DNA from: Adineta vaga
Taxonomy: Eukaryota > Rotifera
Assembly: GCA_021613535.1 (NCBI GenBank)
Contig: CP075492.1
Location: 2,604,001 to 2,668,000, forward strand
Length of the DNA stretch: 64,000 nt
Direction of reading: 5' to 3'
Notes under the pieces: model-generated
What the model saw: only the letters and a program-made list of their open reading frames with translations
The model's database searches: none
What the model was told of the DNA's origin: nothing
Position numbers and translations under genes: made by a program
Shown: positions 23,392-35,952 of the stretch, piece after piece
How positions within the stretch are numbered: the stretch's first letter is position 1
Layout of the letters: the number at the start of each line of letters is the position of its first letter

Positions 23392-23909
23392 ATCTTCGAT
23401 TGTGTTAACCTATAGAGAGAAAACAACAAGGAAAAAAGAAGTATTGTGTTGTATGTGAATCGACAGAATCCTTTTATATGACATGGGTACCGAGTTTTTT
23501 TTCTTAGAATTTTTCATTTTCATCGTTGGATATGAGTAATATGGAAAAATCAAGTTTTTATTTCGATATAGAACGAATAAAAATTTTTTTTGTAACATAC
23601 TGTAGGAAAGTTTCTTTTTCTTTTCAAATATTTGTGTTGTTTAATGTACAAATCAGAATCCTCTCATATGGCGCTTACTTGCAACATATCATCACGATAA
23701 TCGCATCCTTTCTTTCATACTCTGTTATTATCGACACAAGAATAAAAACTTGATTTTTCTAATAGGATTTATATCCAATGATGAAAATGGAAAGTTCTAA
23801 GAAAAAATCGGTACCCATGTAATATAAAAGGATTCTGTCGATTCACATACAACACAATACTTCTTTTTTCCTTGTTGTTTTCTCTCTATAGGTTAACACA
23901 ATCGAAGAT

Positions 23910-24095
23910 ATGAAAAACTTCATTAGAAACTCTATACTTATTTTATTGATTGTCAGTGTTATTCTATCAACAACATCAGCTGGGCCAAATGCTTATGCTG
24001 GTTGTATGACAACATGCATGGGAGTATCAGGCGCCTTCTTAACAATTCCTTGTGCTGTGCTGTGTGCACCAACATTACTAGCTCCGACACCATAA
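23910..24095 (+). CDS. Small secreted peptide with two CxxxC motifs, copy 2
   Basis: The mirror copy of the gene at 23206-23391, in the right arm and pointing away from it. The protein is the same length and differs at two positions in the mature region (GVSGAF here, GVSDAL in copy 1), while the signal peptide and all cysteines are unchanged. The two genes are head to head, so the 230-bp spacer plus the inner arm ends form a shared bidirectional promoter region. Conservation of both frames suggests either recent duplication or gene conversion between the arms. Confidence 0.7.
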   Translation: MKNFIRNSILILLIVSVILSTTSAGPNAYAGCMTTCMGVSGAFLTIPCAVLCAPTLLAPTP

Positions 24096-24335
24096 CCGAT
24101 ACATCATATCGTATCCATAATATAAAGTCAAATGATATGCACAGTTTTGTATTCGAAAATATTCTTCATTCAAATTATGTTTGCTTTTTCTAAATGTACT
24201 TGTTATATCAAAAATAAAATATATCAAGGAGACGTACTTCCATTATATATACACAACTAGCTAAAACAGTATTGGAATACCTATCTTTGTTTTTGCCTAT
24301 TCGTCGATTTACACAGTAACAACAAAAGCTTGCCA

Positions 24336-24864
24336 TACTCCTTTTAATCTATCTGTTACGATTTCTGAGAAAAATCTATGGAGATGTTCTACACACGACT
24401 CAACAGTTTTTTCATTGAAATTTAGTATAAAAATAAGGAGTGACGAGGAGGCGAAGAAGGAACATGTCAATAATTCGTGTATTTTCATCTATTTACCTTT
24501 GGCATGACTATGGCTTGTGGTCTTATCTTAACGTGTATCTGTCACAGTCTGTGGGGAAGGATGGGTGCAAATGTTTGCCCTTAAACGCTTCAAGACTCTC
24601 TTTCCATTCGTGTTTTTGACAAAAATATGAGATCATGTATATTTCTACATCTGGGACTTCTATCATCGCATGAACAGTATTATGAATATTATTGGTACCT
24701 AAATATATCTAATTTTATCTGAATATAATTTCCAACTAATTTAATGTTTATTTAAAATTGTTTTATATCATAATGTATAGAATCAACTACTATAATATGA
24801 ACATTACAAAAATTATTTCATTTTTATTTTTAAAATAATTAATTGGTAACTTTCTTTATTTCTG
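24336..24864. other. Intergenic
   Basis: AT-rich spacer between the inverted duplication and the second MITE. No gene is recognised. Confidence 0.6.
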
Positions 24865-25319
24865 ATTACATTTCTTCATTGGTAATAATTTGAGTGTAAA
24901 TTAAAAGAAACTTATTGAAACAAATTTTAGTCGACGTTTCGAAGGATAACTCTACATTTTCAAGATCAGATGTTAAATGATTCACAAATACAGAAACAGA
25001 GAATTAAAAAATCGTCATCTCGCATACATTTCAATCAGAGATATTTCATATACCACCTGGATGAAGTTATATTTCTATTAACGATTAGAATTTTTATTTC
25101 ATTGTTCCTGTAGTCGTGAAGCATTTAACATCTGGTCTTGGGAATGAAGAGTTATCCTTCGAGACGTCGACTAAAATTTGTTTCAATAAGTTTCTTTTAA
25201 TTTATTTGATTCTTTTTTTTAAATGAATATCTAAATATTAATCAATAGTAATTAAATTTAAGGCTAATATTATTAGCATTAAATGTATACTCAAATTGTT
25301 ACCTATGAAGAAATGTAAT
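24865..25319. mobile_element. Palindromic MITE with long inverted repeats
   Basis: Ends ATTACATTTCTTCATTGGTA and (reverse complement) ATTACATTTCTTCATAGGTA define about 455 bp. Inside, a long pair at 24909-24951 and 25149-25192 shares TTAGTCGACGTTTCGAAGGA-type sequence with its reverse complement, and a third pair (CAAGATCAGATGTT / AACATCTGGTCTTG) lies further in. Nearly the whole element could fold into one hairpin. There is no coding capacity. A target-site duplication could not be identified with confidence, so the superfamily is undetermined. Confidence 0.75.
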
Positions 25320-25810
25320 TATATACAATAGATGACATCATGCACATATAACCAGAACATCAAGAATATGCCATTTTCAAGATAAAAAAACGAACGGAAT
25401 TTGTTTTTTTTTGCAAATAGTAAATACTTAACAAGGAGATAATTGGAAGTAGAACGTAAATAATTTTCTTCACAATATTCGTTAGAATATCTATAGAAAT
25501 AAATAAGCATATTGCGTATAAACTAAATGCATTCATCCAACATGAGACGTAAATTTTTCCAGTGGATAATTTTTTTTGCTAACGCAAGACATCATTACGA
25601 TACTCTACATGTTCAGACAGATATTTGTAAATGATTAAAATTCTTTTCTTTCTTTACACTAAAATGTCATTAGTAATTATTATTTTCTTTTCATAAGATC
25701 ACATAACTGGAAGAGAAGAAGAAAAGAAAGAAAGAAGGAATATATAGATAATATAATCAGTTTCTTTTCTATCCATTACATTATAAAAAAAGCGACTTAA
25801 TTACACAAGA
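25320..25810. other. Intergenic, GPCR promoter region
   Basis: AT-rich. A TATA-like ATTATAAAAAAAG lies at about 25781-25793, close to the GPCR start codon. Purine runs (GAAGAAGAAAAG type) are at 25715-25740. No gene is seen. Confidence 0.5.
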
Positions 25811-26731
25811 ATGTCAACATCATTATTACCGATCGTTCAAACTCAACTCGTTCGTTATGGTTATACAACTATTCTATTTTTCGGTTGCTTGGGTAATGCA
25901 TATGTTGTATTTCTATTCATTCGACATCGTAAAAATCCTTGCGCAATGTTTTTATTAAGTGCAGCTGTAATGAATCTTATATATCTTACACTTAGTATTC
26001 CATTAAATGTCTACACATATGAATACGGTGATCCATCTTTATATTCAATGGGTTTATGCAAATCACGATATTATTTATTTCATGTTTGGGGACAAATGTC
26101 AAGATATTTTATTCTTCTTGCATGTATTGATCGATTTGCATTAACACATATGAATGCAAATATACGAATGTTAAGTCATTCACGTATGGCAGTACATCTT
26201 ATTTTGATTACTACTATCTTTTGGCATCTATTCGCTATTCATATTGTGATTATGACAACGATTAAAAATGGACGTTGTGGTTATTTTGATCTTTATTCAA
26301 CATTGAATAGTATTTATGTTTTGATTTTTGTTTGTCTTATTCCACCCATTGCAATGAGTATATTTGGATATTTAGCCTTCCTAAATATGAAACGATTACA
26401 TACACGTGTACAACCATCAGGAAGTGCAGAGACTAATATTGTTATACATCGACAAGATCGAAATTTGTTGATGATGGTACTAGCTGAAGTATTGGTTTAT
26501 GTTATCACAATGAGTCTTTATCCAGCTATTATTTTGGAATTAGCAATAACCAATGTTGTAGCTTCTAACAAAAGTCTTCAGCAAATTCAAATTGAAAATT
26601 TTATTCTCTTCATTGCACAATTTCTTATTTATATCAATACATCAGCACCTTTCTATATCTATGTAATTATATCGAAGACTTTTCGTACTGATTTCAAAAA
26701 ATCTCTGTATGGCTGTACCCATGTATTATGA
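25811..26731 (+). CDS. Rhodopsin-like G-protein-coupled receptor
   Basis: A 306-residue intronless receptor with seven hydrophobic segments. TM1 has a GCLGNAYVVFLF motif with the class A Asn. A Cys near the start of TM3 (MGLCKSRYYLF) and one in the second extracellular loop (GRCGYFDLY) can form the conserved disulfide. TM3 ends in CIDRFAL, a DRY variant. TM7 reads TSAPFYIYVIIS, replacing NPxxY. The tail is very short. The ligand is unknown; the overall pattern is closest to the large, ligand-orphan rotifer receptor group also seen at 2533-3463 (dead) and 63503-64000. Confidence 0.82.
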   Translation: MSTSLLPIVQTQLVRYGYTTILFFGCLGNAYVVFLFIRHRKNPCAMFLLSAAVMNLIYLTLSIPLNVYTYEYGDPSLYSMGLCKSRYYLFHVWGQMSRYFILLACIDRFALTHMNANIRMLSHSRMAVHLILITTIFWHLFAIHIVIMTTIKNGRCGYFDLYSTLNSIYVLIFVCLIPPIAMSIFGYLAFLNMKRLHTRVQPSGSAETNIVIHRQDRNLLMMVLAEVLVYVITMSLYPAIILELAITNVVASNKSLQQIQIENFILFIAQFLIYINTSAPFYIYVIISKTFRTDFKKSLYGCTHVL

Positions 26732-27080
26732 GATTTAGAACATATATATACATTAACGAATTATTCAGTTAAAGAGATGTAACTAGTTATTTTTAAAATT
26801 ATGGTAAATTTTAGATTCTTGTCCTGCTATATGTTGTATACTTCTGTTCATAGTTTTTCCTCGTTCGATGTGGTTGCTAAAGATTACATCATTTGGATTC
26901 GATCATGAAACGGGGTGGGTGTGAGTGTGAGTAAAAAAGACACATCCACATCCACACTCTCACGTCCACACCCTCAATAATATAGTGAAACCTCTTTTTC
27001 CGTATGTCAACCATTATCTACACTTTTAGAATGATATTAGACTTAAAACGACAGTTAGAACACTTGGTGTATATTATGTA
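26732..27080. other. Convergent 3' interval with telomere-like hairpin
   Basis: GGGGTGGGTGTGAGTGTGAG from 26913 faces CACATCCACATCCACACTCT and further C-rich units to 26976. The hairpin lies between the convergent ends of the GPCR and the phosphatase. Confidence 0.7.
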
Positions 27081-28986
27081 TTAAATTACGATTGAAAATT
27101 CATCGTAAATATTTCTCTCATGTTCAAGTAAATATTCATAATGCAAACGTCGATCTGTTATATTGGCAGAAACAGTAACACGTCCATATCCATAGGCAAT
27201 CATACGTGATTTACTCCACCAAGGTTGAGGTTCTATCCATTTATCGTTGTCAAATGCTCCACCAGTTCCTTGTACAACAATGACTGGTGAATGAACATTT
27301 GCATACGTATTATTAATGATAGTTGTTGTGTTGTCATAAAATATTCGTTCATATACATGCATATGGCCTGTGATGATCAATTGAACTTGATATTGAACAA
27401 AAAGAGGATAAACAGTTTTAAATAAAGTTGAATTTGGTAGATGTTGCCTAAGATAGAGGAGAAAACCATTTGAAAAACTACCTGTGAATGAATATATTTA
27501 ACATACTGAAGTTCAGATGCATCTGAACACAACAAGGGTCTATGTGTAACAACGATAATGAACGGTGCGAGGGTACGATTCTCAGTAGCTTTAATAAGAT
27601 CGTTGACGAGCCATGCATATTGAACACTACCTTCACTATAATCATGCTAAGAATTAAAAAATACTTTTATATAGAAACACATGTATTAAAATAACTATCA
27701 AAAAACAGAAAAAGAATATTTAATAATACATAGTCTACCTGTGAACTCATTGAGATCCAATGTACCGGACCAGTATTGAAGCTGAACCAGAAATTGTTCA
27801 AACCACCACTTTCAGGTCCAGGCATGCGAAATCGATTACGATAGGCTGTGTAATTGTAATAAGCTTCATGATTCCCTACATTTGTCATGTATGGTACTAT
27901 CGATGAGATTGGTTCTACTTGTCTTCCCCACATATCCCAAATTTCCTAGATAGAATAAACAAGAAAAAAAAGAGATAGAATGTTGCACTATTCTTTCGAT
28001 GTACTCACTGCAATCTCTTCTGTCGAGCCAGTCCCCGCATAACTAATATCACCCACGTGAACGACACACGTGAACGGAGTGTTCTGATGATCTTCTGTGA
28101 TCTGTTTAGCTACAAGATGTCCTGCAGGAATTATGGTGCCCATATCACCCATAACAGCAAATATTCGTGTCGAACGATTAGCACAGTCTGTTTTGAAACT
28201 GTATTCATCGGACCATGCTTTAGCGTTTCCAACCCTGCATAGTATTCCATATGATTTGAAAGAATTAGATATGAATATGTAATGCATTACCTGTAATAGT
28301 ATACTTGACACTGTTCTAAATTTGTCATCCACGCCTCATAGATAGTTCCTTTCCATCCACCAATTCCAACATCATATGTGCGATTTGTAGCCAGTTGCAT
28401 AGACGTATAGTTACGGCTAATAGTACCATATTGAACGAACGACGGCGGCAGACGCTTGGTCTCACTACCTTTTACAATCCAAATGACGATCATAGTGGAC
28501 CATGTACCATCAGCAAGTAAAGATAGATGAATTTGCTAAGAATAATAGAAGAATAGGTATCAATGAAACTTGACTATATGAAGAAAACACGAACTTGTGG
28601 CGCATTACTCTCTAGAAGAGTATCAAACTCAACAAAATTTTGGCGAAATTGCGACCAGGAAATACGAAAATGTTCGTCTTGTTTATTTGTTATTGGTTTC
28701 ATCGTACGTTTCATTGTACGAATTATATGATTACGATCTGGAACATCATCCTCTGGTTCGATGTCATGAAAGAAATTTTGTAATTCATAAACATCAAGTT
28801 CATCATTTCCGTTTAAATCAATATGTCGAAAGAATATTCGAAGTGATGACTCTTCGACTGAAACAAAAAACAGTCAGATGTCTCAACAGTATCGTTTAAT
28901 AGAAGAACATTACCTTGACTAGATGGTTTAGCATCGATTAGTATTGTTATTACAAAGCAAATTAAGATATATAAAGTTAAATGCAT
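27081..28986 (-). CDS. EF-hand plus purple acid phosphatase (metallophosphoesterase)
   Basis: Seven exons (28914-28986, 28595-28857, 28291-28535, 28009-28234, 27739-27945, 27507-27646, 27081-27447) join in phase to 506 residues. A signal peptide (MHLTLYILICFVITILIDA) is followed by an EF-hand loop, DLNGNDELDVYE, then a fibronectin-like N-domain and the dimetal phosphatase core: GDMGT, VGDISYAG, VGNHE, THRP and GHMHVYER supply the metal ligands. Purple acid phosphatases hydrolyse phosphomonoesters with a mixed Fe/metal centre and are secreted or lysosomal. An N-terminal EF-hand is unusual for animal purple acid phosphatases and suggests calcium binding. Exon 6 uses a GTATGT donor at 27506; the alternative donor at 27481 would leave a 34-nt intron and break the frame. 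Confidence 0.85.
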
Positions 28987-29384
28987 ATCTACTGCGTGCG
29001 TATAAGCAAATGACGAAAAAAAACCTGAGTGAAAAGCGAAACAAACTCATTTTTTCGCTCGTTTGAAGAAGAAAAAAACAGAGATAAGAGTAACCTTTTA
29101 CATTGACGTGCGAAAGAAAGATATCTTGAGGGTGGATGAGTGTTCAGCTCATCTTTAATACAACGAGATCAACTAATTATTCTCGTGGGTGAAATAAAAC
29201 ATTAACATGATGATTTTACATAGATGCAATTATATTTATCTGTGCTTTAGGTAGATTCGAGTACTGGGTGTGGATGGGTGAGAGTGTGAAAGAAGAGGAG
29301 ATAAGCACATCCACCTTAGAAAAGGCAGCGATTAAATTATGTAGTAATTGGTGTTCATTCATGTCATGTGCACAATCTTTTCAT
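28987..29384. other. Intergenic with two telomere-like G-rich motifs
   Basis: TTGAGGGTGGATGAGTG at about 29126 and a second, longer G-rich tract GGGTGTGGATGGGTGAGAGTGTG at about 29265-29288, facing CACATCCACC at 29307-29316. Both lie downstream of the receptor gene stop. No gene is seen. Confidence 0.6.
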
Positions 29385-32300
29385 TCAAGCATAATATCGC
29401 TTTAATTCAGATGTAAATTGACTCTTATATGTTTTTGATGGAATAACAAAGATTATAAATATTATCGTTGGCGGTATGTAAGATATGAAATAACCAGCAA
29501 AATACACCCATGGATTACGTTCTGATTTCATACAACCGGTAAAGAATGAAATAATAAGACGTGGTACTGCCAGAAGAACGATAATACAGGGACTGAGAAT
29601 CAAATGTTTATCGTGTTGCAATTGTACATAAAGATGTTGAAGGTATGTTTGTTGTATGCGTAAAACACTACGTTTTCTAGCAGTTAACAGAATGATAATA
29701 GACGCCGAAATCAAGTTAAGAGCAAATGGTACAATGAAATCGATAATATTCAAGGTAGAATTGAGAGAATTTAATGCTGGCCAATGCAGATAACTCACAA
29801 CACACCATGTTCTGTCTTCTTCTTCGTTGTAGATCAATCGTCGATTTAATGGATCAAGAATTGCAAAAGTAGTTTTGAAAAGAATGACGAAAAATATTAC
29901 AAACTTCGATGCCGTAATACTTTTCAGCTTGTTGAATTTTATACCTATCACAATCATAGTAGCTCGTTCAATAGCAACACAAGCATTCAACCAATCGACC
30001 ATTGCCGGTAAAGACTTTAGTAAATATTCGATTGCTTTGCAATTAATATTTATAGTAGTAGGATTAGTTATAAGAGCCATTTGAGTAGCCAATAACGTAT
30101 AGAATTTCAGGCTAAATACAATCATAGTCAGTAAGGAAATGATTGACGAGGCTAATAAATAAAATCCCACTGCAATTTCTAATGTTGTCCGTTGGATGAA
30201 AGTACTGATCGCGAATAAATTCAACAATATGCCAATGATTAACATCACAATAGTTAAAACGAAAGCTAATTTGACGATACCAATTTGCTTCTCTAATGTT
30301 AGTTTGGGTCGAATCAGATAGTCGATAATTGATTCTAATGAAAGTGCGAATCCGTTTGTTGTCAATTGACACGAAGATCCATAGAAACATTCTTCACAAA
30401 CACATGTGGATGTTATTGGGCAATGTCGATCATCTTGAAAACATTTACCTTTATTTTGACAGTAGTTCACACTTGCACAATCGTACAACATATGATGATC
30501 AAAATTAAAACAAGCAGCTGTATGATAATCTGCGTGACAAATACAAATTTGTGTTTCATCATAGAAACATTTTAAATTAAAATTAACTTGACACGGTTCA
30601 TGATAATGTTTAAAACGTATGATTTGAGGAGAGGAGACAATTGTTTCATTCAAAAATTCATGGATCGATGGACATCGATTTGTAGAATCGATCGCAACTG
30701 TCAGTTCCTCTCGTATTTCATAAAGATCCTGAAATTTCGCGTGTCACAAAAGAAGTAAATAATAATTTTGATTAAATTCAATGAAGATGAAATTCGGATA
30801 GTAATGGAAATAGAATTTGAAACTAGTTTCCGTAGGAGCAATACGAACATAGCTTGTTTGACGTGCGACGACGTCTGAAAAACGGATAAGTACAATAGTA
30901 TGGATTACAGCTGACGAAAGAATTTCATTAATATGTCCATGATTGAATGAAACATCTAAATACGATTGTCTTGTTTCACAATATATCCCTTCAAATCCTT
31001 CTCGACAAAGACAGTACGGTTCAATATGAGAATAAGAAGAATGATGAGAATCTTCAATACAAGTTGCACCATTCTCACACATAGTACATTCTGATTTCGT
31101 GATATAACAAAGAAGTCCAAATTTATTAATAGGACAGACACAATTTGTTGGACCATCTACACTTATCAAACCTGATGAACATTGACAGTCATACTTCCGA
31201 TCACATTTACTACCTGACCAACCCATATCACAATGGCAAAAGTATTTAGATGAATTAAAATAATAAAGACATTCTCCATGTATACACATATTTGTCTTAT
31301 CACATGGACTTATTTGAGGTTCGACTATTGGAATAGACAAGTATAACGCCAATTTATTCACAGGCAAAAATGGAAATGGAATCGATGAATACCAACTAGT
31401 TCGATATTGAATCTTGTTAAGTTTCAAAATATCAATTTCATAAGCGCTGATACGAATAAAATAAGAATGGTTCAATAGTTTTGGTCGGTGCGGGTAAAGC
31501 AGTTGGATATCAAAACGTTCATCACAATTGAATGAAATTTGTCGTTTCATGTACAGCAACTGTTCTTGTGCTACAACACGATCATCTTCGGTTGAGTCAA
31601 TTAGTTGTAGGATCAGACGAAATGCACTTTGTCGTTCTGACAGACCCGGTTTTTGCACAAAAATAGCAAGACTAATACGTTGATTTTGAAACTGACAACG
31701 GTTTCCATAGTAACTCGAAGGACAGAAGCATTTACCTTCGGGTTGAACAAGAACTCCAGTATTACAATGCCATGCAAAGTGATAATAGTCTTCTTCTTCT
31801 TCTTCTTCTGACATTCTATGCCGTTCATTTTGTTTGTTAGTATTGGTAGCAGTAATTATGACATGAGAAATATTCGAAGTATGAATAGAAGGATAGGGTT
31901 TGAAATCAAGAAGTGACATGTAACATTTCATTCCTGGTCGTCGACATACATAATTCTCACAATCTTCTTCGTCAGTTACATTAACGTTGTCAATCAATAT
32001 AGTATGATCCACATTTCCATCACACATCTCACTTAATATAATGGGTTGATTTATAGCAGACGAATATTTTTCATCGTTTGCAGTCAAGTGACAATCTACT
32101 TTACCATCACGAACGAGAATTTGTGATATGCATCGATCATTCTCTAAACTTCCACAAGAAAATCGACTTGTTAAATTTTCAGAACAACTGTTGGAGTACA
32201 ACTCATCTTCATTTAATGAACAGTCTTGTTGTCTATCGAGAAGGCGATGTCGAGAAATACATTTTGACGTATTTCTACTACTAGAACATCGAAATTGTGT

Positions 32301-33698
32301 TGATGAAGAACAGTTTTGATGAGGTGTCCAACAATGTGCATGAAATAATTTTCCCACGTACAAACTTAAATCAGACCATTGGTTGAATGACTGATTAAAT
32401 GTAATGCAGGTTAAATTTTTAATGATTTGCTCGTTTTCCACAGAAAATTCACAAAACTGTCGATCATAACAGATAAAATTCGGCGAAATCTTATTTAGAC
32501 GTTCAGTATCATAAATAAAAAAGACATGATTAGAAAGAATCGGTACTACGGGAAAGACGAGTCGTCGAGCACCACAGGCACTGACTGGCCTGGTAACATT
32601 ATTACATTCAATAGAATACACATGTTCAAACTGTAATGCACAAATCATTGATAACCAACATTCCTCTGACAAAGCCATTCGACTGGTGTTTAGTATGGCT
32701 TTTAGCAAATATACATCACGTCCATTCTTGCACTTAACTGTATTACTATCATTATCTAAGACAGGAAATGAATCTAAGCATTGGCCATCACCACAAGTAA
32801 ACTGATATGCAAATTTCGAACATGTACTATCCTCACAATGCAGAAATGGAGTTAGTTGACAATCGTCAATCTCTATTCCACCAGGCCGATCACTCCAATA
32901 TGCTGGATGCAGTTCAGATTTGTCAAGACAACCCATCAACTCTCCGTCTTCTAATCTAATCTCCCAAGGTACACATTGACCATTTCGACAACGAAAATCA
33001 TTTGTCTGGCATTCCGATTCCTCCAATTGCCAACAATTCATCTCATCTTGACATTCATTAAAGCAATCACATTTTCCATCACAAATCTCTCTCCAATCCA
33101 AACATACATTACCTATTCTATCACATTCCAAAGACTCATAACATGTACCACCATTTGTCACACGAAGAATCTCATATACATGTATATTCTCTGAAAACTC
33201 AGTTTTTATCGCAAAAGTGTTGTGTAATGCATTAGAAAATGTTTTATAATCGACGCCAAATGAATATTCACAATGCGATCCAAACCATGGAAAAGAACAG
33301 TTGTAAATCTCTTCAAGACCTTCATCAGAATTTAGATCATTCTCGTCTAAATACTTTTGATAACGCTCAACTTTTCCCAGTGGTAATGACTAATGAAGTA
33401 AATCGAACGCAGTAATACCTCTTCGACGAAATTCGTAGAAAACGTGGCGAGTACCATGTTGATTTGTAAAAGAATGATAGTGAATTTTCCTGACGGATGA
33501 TGGACGAATACAATACAGAATAGTATTGACTGTCATAGGAGCTGTCATGCGTTTCATATTACCATTCATATAGTAGAAACAATCGTAAAAAAAATTAGCC
33601 TGATCGTCGGCTGTGATGTGTCGTTCATCATCAAGAGTGTGATGCAGATTAAATTGTGCGCTTACTGTACTGACGAAAAGTAATAACGGTAATAACAT
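29385..33698 (-). CDS. LDLa/EGF-repeat seven-helix receptor, two in-frame stops
   Basis: One frame spans the whole interval, interrupted only by TAG at 33390-33392 and TGA at 30744-30746. The start has a signal peptide (MLLPLLLFVSTVSAQF). After a conserved cysteine-poor N-domain come LDL-receptor class A modules (CNGQC/CDCFNECQDEMNCW-like, GQCVPWE), many further cysteine pairs, and EGF modules (CENGATCIED, CREGFEGIYC). The last 420 codons carry a cysteine-rich linker (CQNKGKCFQDD) and seven hydrophobic helices ending near residue KTYKSQF. This is a modular receptor paralogous to 42013-46785. Homology continues across both stops, so they look like nonsense changes rather than intron edges; no normal-sized intron restores the phase. 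It may be a pseudogene, a sequence error, or read through. Confidence 0.7.
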
Positions 33699-35952
33699 CT
33701 TCGCTTATTCAGATAGAAGTGTAATTCTTTAACACAGTTTTCTCCCTATATAATACGACCAATTCTACTATTTTAATTATTCTGCGAGATGGAATTAGAT
33801 GAACAGACGTGTTTGTATCCATTGAAAAATGAATATAGTAATATTTATCTTCGTTTATATTTGATTGACAATTGATACGTCATATGGAGCTATCTATCAT
33901 ATTTTTTATTGTTTTTATCATGAAAAACACAATACTAGACTGTATATCAATATTGAAGTTACGAAGATGAATTGACTTGCAATAGAGAATTTATAAATGA
34001 AACTCGTCGAAGTGGCTCGTTTAACCGTCGACTGATTTAGACATACCTTATATTTTATCGTTACACAGTATAGAAAAAAAGAAGATCATAATATAAATAA
34101 TAATTTCATTTTTATGTCTTTGGTCAAATTGCTAACAAGTCTTCAGTTTTGAATGAGCATTAATGCATATTTAATCCAAGTAATTTAATGATTTCATATA
34201 ATTTGCAAGCTAGAATTGGCTTCTATCTTTCTTTACAGCTAGATGTAATGAGAAGACAGAAAGACGGTCGGAAAACTTCGATGACTTTCACACATGAACT
34301 AGTATTTCTATATTATAAATGAATTTTGATTAGAGCACTTATCAATTTCTACCGCCAATGGTACGATAATAACGAAAAACATCCTACTGATTCTACATCT
34401 AGGAGCTCAACGATACTGCCATGAAAAGACAAATCAATCACATAGATATGTACATATCTTCTCTCTGTGACCAAGTGAAAATTGACTACTATTTAATTGA
34501 AGATTATATTAACAAGTTTTTTTGTAAAGAAGGAAAATGTAAATCAAATTTCTTTGAATGTACTATAATTGTTGATGTATTGTGAATCTAAAATTTTTTT
34601 ACTTCAGCATGATTAGTGCTTTCGAAAAAATTCCCTTCCAAAGCACAACTGTTAAAAAGAATTGTAATAATATTCATATATTCAAATGGAAGTTGTTTTA
34701 ACATATATGCCTATCTGTTGATTTTTTTCCTTTGAACTTCTTCCATTACTTTATTACTTCATTATTCGTTATTTTTTTCTATTGCTTCTCGATGCACTTT
34801 ATTTCTTTCATTGATAAAAAATATTGCAAATTGTATGTATTTTTATTCCTTCTATATTTTCTTTTTGCTCTATTAGTAGATTTTGCTACTGGTACAATAT
34901 ACGGAGGCCTATATCTATCGCTTGATTCATAAGTACTACATCTATCCCATAATGCTGATAGAAATATTGAAAATATGTCAAAGAAGTTTTGCTCATCTGA
35001 TTTGTATACCACAGATAGCCAGTACTCATATACTAAACTTAGAAAGTACGAAATCAATGACTGAATCGGACCGATTATATGTTCTTTTATTTGGTAATAA
35101 CATTTTACAGTTGTTGATTTCTAGTCAGCCATTCATGTGTGTGCCACTTTGATTGTTCTTTTTATACTGTTCCTGGAGAAACATAAACTGCATCTATATA
35201 TACACTCAGATTTGATAACGCAAGTTCTACAAGAATAAAGTTAAGATCTTTTTCTTTTACCCTACAGTTGATATTATTTTTATGTAGTATTATTAATTCC
35301 GCCAAAGAATTGGTTCCTTCTTGAGCCACCCTCACCCACACCCTGTGAATATCTGTAATGCTGACATTCCGATGTGCGTTTGTTGTGCATCTGCATGTTC
35401 CACTTTGTTGTCAGGTGAAATGTATTATTTTAAGTGTTCTAATCGAAGAGAACGCAAAAAAATCATCGACTTCGTTGCTTTTCTGCAGAAAAAAGAAAAG
35501 CATTGACACATATAGTTATAGTTATTCACATAATATAAGTTTGTGATAATGAATTTTAAAAAATCGAGAAAGAAAATAAGAGAATATATAAATAGTACGA
35601 CTTTGTATTTGTCATCATACTATAGCGAAACAGACCGGCCAACCAACAAGTGAATCATAAGTAAGTGTAAACATTTTTTATGTCGCTTTAACGATCGAGT
35701 ATAAACATCGTCAAAGTTTTTCTTTCTGCATAACACCATGTGACAGGCAACAGCGTGCACAAACTTCCATTCGCCTTATTTCTTTTTCATACTTGTGATG
35801 ATTGTGTGAGTGAAAAATATACAATAAATGAAAGAAATATGCTTTCCCTACAGATTCAACTGAGATCTTCATATGTTCTTCCCATTTGCACCCATCTTTA
35901 CTGTAAAGTTTAATTGATTGTGTACCAATGCATTTCATCGTAGATTAGTCAA
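33699..35952. other. Long gene-poor interval
   Basis: About 2.2 kb without a supported gene. Short frames at 34732-35152 and 35321-35546 are low-complexity or unrecognised. A telomere-like C-rich tract (CCACCCTCACCCACACCCTG) lies at 35327-35346. The TIR-NACHT promoter should lie at the right end. Confidence 0.55.

Larger units (their letters stand above)
22964..24335. repeat. Large inverted duplication, two ~570-bp arms
   Basis: The left arm (22964-23535) and right arm (23766-24335) are near-identical reverse complements separated by a 230-bp unique spacer. Matching landmarks include TGGCAAGC at the left outer edge with GCTTGCCA at the right, and GGTACCGA near the inner edges. Each arm contains one complete copy of a small secreted-peptide gene, oriented outward from the spacer. 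Scattered substitutions and small indels show that the copies have begun to diverge. Confidence 0.9.

Noticed and set aside
27448-27481. 34-nt intron in the phosphatase gene
   Set aside because: Too short and out of phase; the GTATGT donor at 27506 gives a normal 59-nt intron and keeps the frame.
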